34,795 nt of DNA from the NCBI GenBank assembly GCA_913065105.1, contig CAJXZZ010000025.1:1-34795 (forward strand). Reading direction: 5' to 3'. The position numbers were made by a program, and so were the translations under genes. Under the pieces are notes generated by a model. It worked only from the letters and a program-made list of their open reading frames with translations, searched no databases and was not told the DNA's origin. This DNA is from an uncultured Gammaproteobacteria bacterium. Lineage in GTDB: Bacteria; Pseudomonadota; Gammaproteobacteria; SZUA-229. Of the stretch, positions 29,311 through 34,795 are shown piece by piece (the stretch's first letter is position 1; the number at the start of each line of letters is the position of its first letter).

Positions 29311-29826
29311 ATGCTTAATCAAAAAAATATATTTCTAATCGGTTTGATGGGCACCGGCAAAACCACTGTCGGCCGCCAGTTATCGCGTAAACTGAAAATG
29401 GACTTCTATGACAGCGACCGCGTCATCGAAGAACGCACCGGTGTTGATATCCCGCTGATATTCGAAAAAGAAGGCGAAGCCGGTTTCAGAAAACGAGAAG
29501 TCGACATTATCGATGAGCTCACAAAAAAAAATGGCATTATCCTTGCCACTGGTGGCGGCGCTGTTCTCGATGCTGAAAATCGTAATCATCTAATCAATCG
29601 TGGCACGGTGTTCTATCTAAAAAGTAACCTGAAAACTTTAATAGAACGGACCAGTAAAGACAAAAACAGACCGCTGTTACAAGTCGATGAACCCGTTAAG
29701 TCCATCCTTAAACGCCTGTTAGAAGAACGTGGACCACTGTACGAAGAAACTGCTGATTATGTCATTGAAACCGCAAACAACTCGATTCATGGCGTAATAC
29801 AGGCTATTATTAAGTCCCTTAAATAG
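29311..29826 (+). CDS. aroK: shikimate kinase
   Basis: 171 residues from the ATG at 29311. AroK phosphorylates shikimate at the 3-hydroxyl with ATP, the fifth step of the pathway to chorismate. The P-loop is [22 protein letters not shown] with its conserved Asp binds shikimate; FRKRE follows, then the LATGGGAVL loop and the RPLL lid segment. The [11 protein letters not shown] start aligns with the E. coli N-terminus. An in-frame TTG at 29287 lies in the hairpin loop and was not used. Upstream is a terminator-like hairpin instead of a normal ribosome-binding site; aroB follows by 29 bp. Confidence 0.95.
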   Translation: MLNQKNIFLIGLMGTGKTTVGRQLSRKLKMDFYDSDRVIEERTGVDIPLIFEKEGEAGFRKREVDIIDELTKKNGIILATGGGAVLDAENRNHLINRGTVFYLKSNLKTLIERTSKDKNRPLLQVDEPVKSILKRLLEERGPLYEETADYVIETANNSIHGVIQAIIKSLK

Positions 29827-29855
29827 CTAGACACGTAACCCACGAAACCTTACAA

Positions 29856-30938
29856 ATGACCACTCTGACTGTTGATCTCGGCGAGCGTAGTTACCCGATA
29901 TATATTGGTAACGCCCTGCTTGGACAAAACGAACTGCTGAAACAGTATATCCCCGGTAATAGCGCACTTATTGTCAGCAATGAGACCGTTGCGCCGCTTT
30001 ATCTCGAAAAAACGCAAGCTATGTTATCGGGTTTAAAACATGAAGCAGTCATTTTGCCCGATGGTGAAAAATACAAAAACCTGGAAGTTTTAAATCAGAT
30101 TTATGACGGCCTGTTGCGCAATCGCTTTGACCGCAACACCACCGTTATCGCTTTAGGCGGCGGTGTAGTCGGTGATATGGCAGGGTTTGCCGCCGCCAGT
30201 TATCAGCGTGGCGTGCATCTAATTCAAATTCCGACCACCCTGCTATCACAGGTTGATTCATCCGTCGGTGGCAAAACCGGCGTAAACCACGCTCTCGGCA
30301 AGAACATGATCGGCGCCTTCTATCAGCCCAGAGCGGTGATTGCCGATACTGACACTCTCGACACCCTGCCCGACAGAGAATTAAGCGCCGGTATCGCAGA
30401 AATCATCAAATACGGTTTGATCTGCAATGCTGAATTTTTTGCCTGGTTAGAACAAAACATGCAGGCTTTGCTTAACCGGGACAAAAAGGCACTCAGTTAC
30501 GCCATCGAAGTTTCCTGTCAGACCAAAGCCGAGGTTGTCGCTGCCGATGAACGCGAAAGCGGCAGACGCGCATTATTAAACCTCGGTCACACCTTTGGAC
30601 ACGCTATTGAAAATGGCCTGGGTTATGGTGAATGGTTACACGGTGAAGCCGTTGGTGCTGGCATGTGCATGGCAGCTGTCATGTCTAACCAGATGGGCTG
30701 GATGAACGATGAAGACACCCAGAAAATCATGCATCTAATTGCGCAGGCAAAACTTCCCTGTAAAGCACCAGCCTCGATGTCAGCAGAAAAATTTCTGCAA
30801 CTGATGTCTGTTGATAAAAAAGTACTCGACGGTGTTTTACGTCTGGTATTAATGAAAGGTATCGGTCAATCACTGCTAACCAGTGATTACAGCATCGATG
30901 ACTTGACTAATGCCATCAAACTTTCTACCGCTGCCTGA
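29856..30938 (+). CDS. aroB: 3-dehydroquinate synthase
   Basis: 360 residues. AroB converts DAHP to 3-dehydroquinate, using NAD+ and a zinc ion. The family blocks are present: [13 protein letters not shown], the NAD-binding [38 protein letters not shown] and the metal-binding region with [12 protein letters not shown] and [11 protein letters not shown]. aroK-aroB is a standard pair, here probably served by the same promoter. No clear Shine-Dalgarno sequence precedes the ATG. dgt follows two bases after the stop. Confidence 0.96.
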   Translation: MTTLTVDLGERSYPIYIGNALLGQNELLKQYIPGNSALIVSNETVAPLYLEKTQAMLSGLKHEAVILPDGEKYKNLEVLNQIYDGLLRNRFDRNTTVIALGGGVVGDMAGFAAASYQRGVHLIQIPTTLLSQVDSSVGGKTGVNHALGKNMIGAFYQPRAVIADTDTLDTLPDRELSAGIAEIIKYGLICNAEFFAWLEQNMQALLNRDKKALSYAIEVSCQTKAEVVAADERESGRRALLNLGHTFGHAIENGLGYGEWLHGEAVGAGMCMAAVMSNQMGWMNDEDTQKIMHLIAQAKLPCKAPASMSAEKFLQLMSVDKKVLDGVLRLVLMKGIGQSLLTSDYSIDDLTNAIKLSTAA

Positions 30939-30940
30939 TT

Positions 30941-32149
30941 ATGACAACCAAAAAAAACTCAGATATGGGCAACAGTTATAAGAGTCATTTAGTTGCTTAT
31001 GCCTGCGATGACACAGGATCTATCGGCCGTCGCCACGAAGAAACTCACCCGACCTATCGCAATGAATACCAGCGTGATCGTGACCGCATAATACATTCTG
31101 CGGCATTCAGACGGTTGGAATACAAAACACAGGTTTTTGTTAATCACGAAGGCGACCTGTTTCGCACCCGCTTAACGCACTCTCTGGAAGTGGCACAGAT
31201 TGCACGCAGTGTGGCGCGTGAGCTACGAGTACACGAAGACCTGACTGAGGCCATTGCACTGGCACACGATCTTGGCCACACACCTTTTGGTCATGCTGGC
31301 CAAACCGCCTTAAACAATTGCATGAAAGAGCTCGGTGGTTTCGAACATAATATTCAATCACTGCGTGTAATAGACAAACTCGAACAGAAATACGCGGACT
31401 TTGATGGCCTTAACTTAACCTTTGAAACCCGAGAAGGCGTTTTAAAACACTGCGCCATTCACAATGCAAAAAATCTGGGTGATGTTGGTCAGCGTTTTCT
31501 AAACAAAACGCAAGCATCTCTTGAAGCCCAGCTAACAGATTATTCTGACGAAATCGCCTATAACAATCACGACATCGACGACGGTATTCGCTACGGCCTG
31601 ATCAGCATAGACGATTTATTAAAGATTGAATTATTCAGAGTGCAATATGACATCGTCAACAAAAAGTACCCGGGCTTAGATGACAAGAAACTTATCCATG
31701 AGGTCATCCGACGTATGATCAACGTCATGGTGGTTGATCTGATCGACACCTCTAGAGAAAACATCAGCAACGCCGACTTAAAGTCCGTCGATGATGTACG
31801 AAATTGCGATATAAAATTAATGGCGTTTAGCAATGAGATGAATGAAAAGAAACTGGAACTGAAACAGTTTCTACGCAAGAATCTGTACCAGCATTATCGC
31901 GTGCACCGCATGACCAAAAAAGCTGCTGATGTTATCGAAGCCCTGTTCAATGCATTTATGGATGACCTTAAAATATTACCTACCGAAGCTCTGCAACACT
32001 GCCATACCCTAAAAGATAAACACGGCGATAAGGGTACGGCCCGTGGCATTTCAGATTATATCGCGGGTATGACAGACCGTTACGCTATTGTTGAATACGA
32101 AAGAATCTTCAATCCGCGTCAACTATCCTTCGTCAACTTGCATCCGTAA
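30941..32149 (+). CDS. dgt: deoxyguanosinetriphosphate triphosphohydrolase-like protein
   Basis: 402-residue HD-domain phosphohydrolase that releases triphosphate from dGTP or other dNTPs. The N-terminal RNEYQRDRDRIIHSAAFRRLEYKTQVFVN block and FRTRLTHSLEVAQIAR lead into the metal-binding ALAHDLGHTPFGHAG (HD motif). DEIAYNNHDIDDGIRYG further on supplies the last Asp. Length and spacing fit the shorter dGTPase-like group rather than the longer E. coli enzyme, so substrate range is uncertain. It sits between aroB and dnaG, two and nine bases from its neighbours, in what looks like one operon. Confidence 0.92.
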   Translation: MTTKKNSDMGNSYKSHLVAYACDDTGSIGRRHEETHPTYRNEYQRDRDRIIHSAAFRRLEYKTQVFVNHEGDLFRTRLTHSLEVAQIARSVARELRVHEDLTEAIALAHDLGHTPFGHAGQTALNNCMKELGGFEHNIQSLRVIDKLEQKYADFDGLNLTFETREGVLKHCAIHNAKNLGDVGQRFLNKTQASLEAQLTDYSDEIAYNNHDIDDGIRYGLISIDDLLKIELFRVQYDIVNKKYPGLDDKKLIHEVIRRMINVMVVDLIDTSRENISNADLKSVDDVRNCDIKLMAFSNEMNEKKLELKQFLRKNLYQHYRVHRMTKKAADVIEALFNAFMDDLKILPTEALQHCHTLKDKHGDKGTARGISDYIAGMTDRYAIVEYERIFNPRQLSFVNLHP

Positions 32150-32158
32150 CTACCGCTC

Positions 32159-33898
32159 GTGGCAGGCCTAATCCCACAAAATTTTATTGATGATTTAATC
32201 GGTCGAAGTGATATCGTCGAGGTCATCAATGCCCGTGTACCTTTAAAAAGAAAGGGCAAAGAATTTACCGCCTGCTGCCCCTTCCATAACGAAAAAACAC
32301 CTTCATTTACGGTAAGTGAAAACAAACAGTTCTATTATTGTTTTGGCTGCCACGCTAAAGGCAATGTTATCGGTTTTTTGATGGACTATGAACATCTAAG
32401 TTATGTTGATGCCATAGAAACACTTGCTGCTGACCAGCATCTCGATGTGCCACACGAAGATAACGCCTTCGCAAATAAAGACAAGGAAGACAAGCAGCCG
32501 CTATACGATATTTTAAAACAGGCCGCTGAATTATTTCAGAAACAATTAAAAACATCTGAACGCGCAATTTCATACCTGAAGCAGCGTGGCCTTTCTGGAG
32601 AAATCGCCAAACAGTTTAAAATTGGTTACGCACCTGATGGCTGGGATTTTTTAATCAGCCATCTTGGCAAATCAAAAGAGAACTTGACCGCTCTGACTAA
32701 GACAGGGTTAATCGTTAACAAGGATAACAACAAAACCTATGATCGCTTTCGTGATCGCATCATTTTTCCCATTACCGATCAACGTGGACGAATCATTGGC
32801 TTCGGTGGCCGCATACTCGACCAGGGCGAACCAAAATATTTAAATTCACCGGAAAACGCTGTTTTTCATAAAGGCTATGAACTCTATGGTTTATATGAAG
32901 CTAAGCAAGCACTTAGAAAAATTGACCGCATTATGGTTGTTGAAGGTTATATGGATGTTGTTGCATTAGCACAACACGGTATTAACTATGCCGTTGCCTC
33001 ACTGGGCACTGCAACCACCACCGAACAAATTCAAAAAGTATTCCGCACCACGCATGAAATAATTTTTTGCTATGACGGCGATAATGCTGGCAAAAAAGCT
33101 GCATGGCGCGCGTTAGAAAACACACTTACAGTGATTCGCGATGGTATGGTGGCGAAATTTCTTTTTCTACCAGAAAAAGAAGATCCAGATACCATGGTTA
33201 GAAAAGAAGGCAAGCAAGCTTTTGAACAACGTATTAAAGACGCTTCTACTCTGTCAGACTTTTTATTTGATAACTTAAAGTCAGAATGCGACATATCTAC
33301 CAGTGAAGGAAAAGCTCAACTCGCTAGCAAAGCAAATACATTAATACAAAAAATGCATAACAGCATATTTAAAGATTTATTGATTGAGGAGCTTTCTTCA
33401 TTAGTTGGTTTGAGCCAGCAGCATCTGGAGTCAAAAATATCGTCTGAAATTAAAAAGCAGGCACCCGTACAAAAAGCAACAGCCATTCGTGGTCAACAAG
33501 TATCAAATCACAAAACACGCATAGCTATTGCCCTGCTTGTACAAAACCCTTCGCTTGCTGCAAAATATAAAGTACCGGAAAAATTTAAAAACGCATTCAC
33601 CAAAGGCCTGCCTCTGCTGCACCTCCTACAGGAGATCATCGAGTCTAACCCTGATATGTCATCAGCCGCCTTATTGGAGCGTTTTCGCGATAATGAACAT
33701 GAAAAAGTACTCAACAAATTAGCCGTATTGCAGACACCCGAAACTGAAACCACAGATAACGTCGATGAGGTTTATTCAAACATTATTAAACGTCTGCTTA
33801 TCGAAGACCGTGACGATTATTTCAGCCATAAAATAAATAACAATGAACCCCTTACCGCCGAAGAACAGGAAGAATTCCTTAAAGTCCCAGGCACATAA
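32159..33898 (+). CDS. dnaG: DNA primase
   Basis: 579 residues from a GTG at 32159. DnaG makes RNA primers for chromosome replication and is recruited by the DnaB helicase. The zinc-binding domain has C40, H43, C61 and C64 (CPFHNEKTPSF, CFGCHAKG), as in E. coli. The RNA polymerase domain with the TOPRIM centre follows (FGGRILDQGEPKYLNSPE, MVVEGYMDVVALAQHG, FCYDGDNAGKKAA). A C-terminal region of about 140 residues is the probable helicase-binding domain. No Shine-Dalgarno sequence is evident. In many relatives dnaG lies between rpsU/yqeY and rpoD; here it follows dgt, and metK comes next. Confidence 0.96.
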   Translation: MAGLIPQNFIDDLIGRSDIVEVINARVPLKRKGKEFTACCPFHNEKTPSFTVSENKQFYYCFGCHAKGNVIGFLMDYEHLSYVDAIETLAADQHLDVPHEDNAFANKDKEDKQPLYDILKQAAELFQKQLKTSERAISYLKQRGLSGEIAKQFKIGYAPDGWDFLISHLGKSKENLTALTKTGLIVNKDNNKTYDRFRDRIIFPITDQRGRIIGFGGRILDQGEPKYLNSPENAVFHKGYELYGLYEAKQALRKIDRIMVVEGYMDVVALAQHGINYAVASLGTATTTEQIQKVFRTTHEIIFCYDGDNAGKKAAWRALENTLTVIRDGMVAKFLFLPEKEDPDTMVRKEGKQAFEQRIKDASTLSDFLFDNLKSECDISTSEGKAQLASKANTLIQKMHNSIFKDLLIEELSSLVGLSQQHLESKISSEIKKQAPVQKATAIRGQQVSNHKTRIAIALLVQNPSLAAKYKVPEKFKNAFTKGLPLLHLLQEIIESNPDMSSAALLERFRDNEHEKVLNKLAVLQTPETETTDNVDEVYSNIIKRLLIEDRDDYFSHKINNNEPLTAEEQEEFLKVPGT

Positions 33899-33901
33899 CC
33901 A

Positions 33902-33929
33902 TTGACATAATCATCGTTTGGTGGATAAT
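33902..33929 (+). promoter_or_regulatory. strong sigma-70-type promoter after dnaG
   Basis: TTGACA (33902-33907, perfect) with a 16-bp spacer and GATAAT (33924-33929, five of six). It begins three bases after the dnaG stop and would start transcription near 33936, directly ahead of a hairpin-rich, terminator-ended segment and 300 nt before metK. Confidence 0.7.
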
Positions 33930-33935
33930 ACCGCC

Positions 33936-34050
33936 AATCAGCGCTAATTTGACTCAAATTGCGAGCGCTATATAAATACAGCTAAAGCGAGCTTCGGTAG
34001 CAAGAACATCGAAAACCCGCTTTAGCAAAACAGCTTAAGCGGGTTTTTTT
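33936..34050 (+). ncRNA. candidate structured RNA: sRNA or metK leader
   Basis: A segment of about 115 nt between the predicted transcription start and an intrinsic terminator. Hairpin I spans 33940-33969: AGCGCT pairs with AGCGCT, and inside it AATTTG pairs with CAAATT around an ACT loop, leaving GCG bulged. Then GCTAAAGCG (33981-33989) is a perfect 9-bp complement of CGCTTTAGC (34018-34026). The latter is also part of the 5' arm of the terminator, so the two stems exclude each other. It does not match any riboswitch, 6S or SRP RNA that I can recall. The gap 33899-34236 contains no gene. Confidence 0.5.
34013..34050 (+). terminator. intrinsic terminator between dnaG and metK
   Basis: AAACCCGCTT-T-AGC pairs with GCT-T-AAGCGGGTTT across an AAAACA loop: 13 pairs with one T-T mismatch, ending in a run of T (34044-34050). 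It terminates dnaG read-through and the candidate RNA from the promoter at 33902. Confidence 0.9.
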
Positions 34051-34052
34051 AT

Positions 34053-34143
34053 GCCCAAGGATGGGCGGACAGAAATTTGCTCCTGCAATATCTGCACTTC
34101 CACCATCCGTGGTGGTCGTATCACACAATGAGCCAGGGATGGT
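34053..34143. repeat. three CCANGGATGG hairpins, putative dispersed repeat
   Basis: The motif CCANGGATGG occurs at 34055-34064 (plus), 34103-34112 (minus) and 34133-34142 (plus), each forming a mini-hairpin with CCA/TGG closing an NGGA loop. The first stem extends to five pairs (34053-34066) and the middle one to six (34100-34115). Flanking GGACAG, GCTCCTGCA and CTGCACTTCCA segments look like those of dispersed intergenic repeats in gammaproteobacteria, which I recall but cannot verify. The plus-strand copies also fit the CsrA/RsmA pattern CANGGAUG in a loop. Confidence 0.5.
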
Positions 34144-34180
34144 AATGCCCCAGGTATGAGTGGTGTAAATATGCCTGTTT

Positions 34181-34209
34181 TTAAGCTAACGATTAACCAG
34201 CCATATAAT
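34181..34209 (+). promoter_or_regulatory. possible metK promoter
   Basis: A perfect TATAAT (34204-34209) has TTAAGC (34181-34186) 17 bp upstream as a weak -35. If used, metK would have its own start about 20 nt before the ATG, downstream of the terminator, and would not depend on the upstream leader. Confidence 0.45.
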
Positions 34210-34236
34210 TTGGCATTATTTGATAAAAGGTAAAAT

Positions 34237-34795
34237 ATGAGCAGCCATTTATTTACATCCGAATCCGTCTCTGAAGGTCATCCAGATAAAGTCGCTGACC
34301 AGATTTCTGACGCTATCCTCGATGCGATTTTTGAACAGGACAACAAAGCACGCGTTGCCTGTGAGACCATGATCAATACAGGCATGGTAGTCATTGCCGG
34401 TGAAATCACCACGACAGCATGGGTTGATATGCAGGAAGTAGTTAGAGACACGATAAAAAATATTGGCTATAACAGCTCAGAAATGGGTTTTGATTATGCA
34501 TCCTGCGCAGTTATCACCTCGATTGACAAGCAATCTGCCGATATTGCCGCCGGTGTTGATGAGTCATCTGACCACGAACAGGGCGCTGGCGATCAGGGTT
34601 TAATGTTTGGTTATGCCAGCAATGAAACGGATGTTTTAATGCCCGCACCTATTACCTACGCGCATCGTCTGGTAAAACGTCAGGCAACTCTGCGTAAAAA
34701 TGGCACCCTGCCCTGGTTACGTCCAGATGCAAAGAGCCAGGTCACTTTCCGTTACGAAGACGATAAACCAGTAGCTATCGATGCTGTGGTTCTAT
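34237..34795 (+). CDS. metK: S-adenosylmethionine synthase, N-terminal part
   Basis: Partial: 186 codons from the ATG at 34237 to the window edge, about half of the usual 380-400 residues. MetK joins methionine and ATP to make SAM, releasing phosphate and pyrophosphate. Visible family blocks are [20 protein letters not shown] at the N-terminus (His15 and the ATP-binding region), [19 protein letters not shown], and the loop segment containing [16 protein letters not shown] that begins the flexible lid. AAAAGG lies about 6 nt before the ATG. The upstream 338 bp contain a promoter, a structured segment with a terminator, and a repeat-like element. Confidence 0.97.
   Translation, partial: MSSHLFTSESVSEGHPDKVADQISDAILDAIFEQDNKARVACETMINTGMVVIAGEITTTAWVDMQEVVRDTIKNIGYNSSEMGFDYASCAVITSIDKQSADIAAGVDESSDHEQGAGDQGLMFGYASNETDVLMPAPITYAHRLVKRQATLRKNGTLPWLRPDAKSQVTFRYEDDKPVAIDAVVL

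Noticed and set aside
33936-34050. Known SAM or SAH riboswitch, 6S RNA or SRP RNA
   Set aside because: I could not match the conserved core sequences of these classes; only the general promoter, hairpin and terminator layout is supported.

Overview
This window is an ordinary chromosomal stretch from a gammaproteobacterium of moderate G+C. The evidence is a set of linkages typical of that class: ferredoxin-coaD-rsmD-M16-M16 next to ftsY-ftsE-ftsX-rpoH, mrcA divergent from pilMNOPQ followed by aroK-aroB, and the E. coli-like proteins RpoH, BioC/BioH, S21, DnaG and MetK. I cannot name a genus. I see no insertion sequence, prophage, CRISPR array, rRNA or tRNA. Coding density is high and most genes are core housekeeping genes.

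Layout. (1) 1-4516, minus strand: envelope and periplasmic genes. These are a patatin-like lipoprotein cut by the window edge, a DUF1254/DUF1214 lipoprotein, an unassigned outer-membrane beta-barrel and gamma-glutamyltransferase. (2) 4595-8766, minus strand: YfhL-type ferredoxin, coaD, rsmD and a pair of M16 peptidases (one inactive, one active). (3) 8908-12692, plus strand: ftsY, ftsE, ftsX and rpoH. They link SRP targeting and the divisome ABC complex to the heat-shock sigma factor. A palindromic heptamer-repeat element sits between ftsY and ftsE. (4) 12838-18308: bioH-bioC (minus), plsY (plus), tsaD (minus), then rpsU-yqeY-hemE (plus). (5) 18412-23232: a type Vd (PlpD-like) patatin autotransporter convergent with PBP1a. 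(6) 23413-33898, plus strand: pilMNOPQ, an unrecognised acidic lipoprotein, aroK, aroB, dgt and dnaG. (7) 33899-34795: a 338-bp structured intergenic region and the 5' part of metK.

The genes are mostly familiar, so the interest lies in control regions. rpoH has a consensus CIRCE (HrcA) operator overlapping a sigma-E-type promoter, which would join the HrcA, envelope-stress and sigma-32 circuits at one site. Between dnaG and metK there is a sigma-70 promoter, a nested hairpin, and an antiterminator-like stem that excludes an intrinsic terminator. This is either an undescribed metK leader attenuator or a free-standing sRNA of about 115 nt. It is followed by three CCANGGATGG hairpins. aroK starts at the end of a terminator-like U-tract whose hairpin holds the only Shine-Dalgarno-like sequence. 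The macromolecular synthesis operon (rpsU-dnaG-rpoD) is split here: rpsU-yqeY leads into hemE, and dnaG lies 15 kb away behind dgt.

Promoters, starts and structures were read by eye. No alignment, folding or database search was run.
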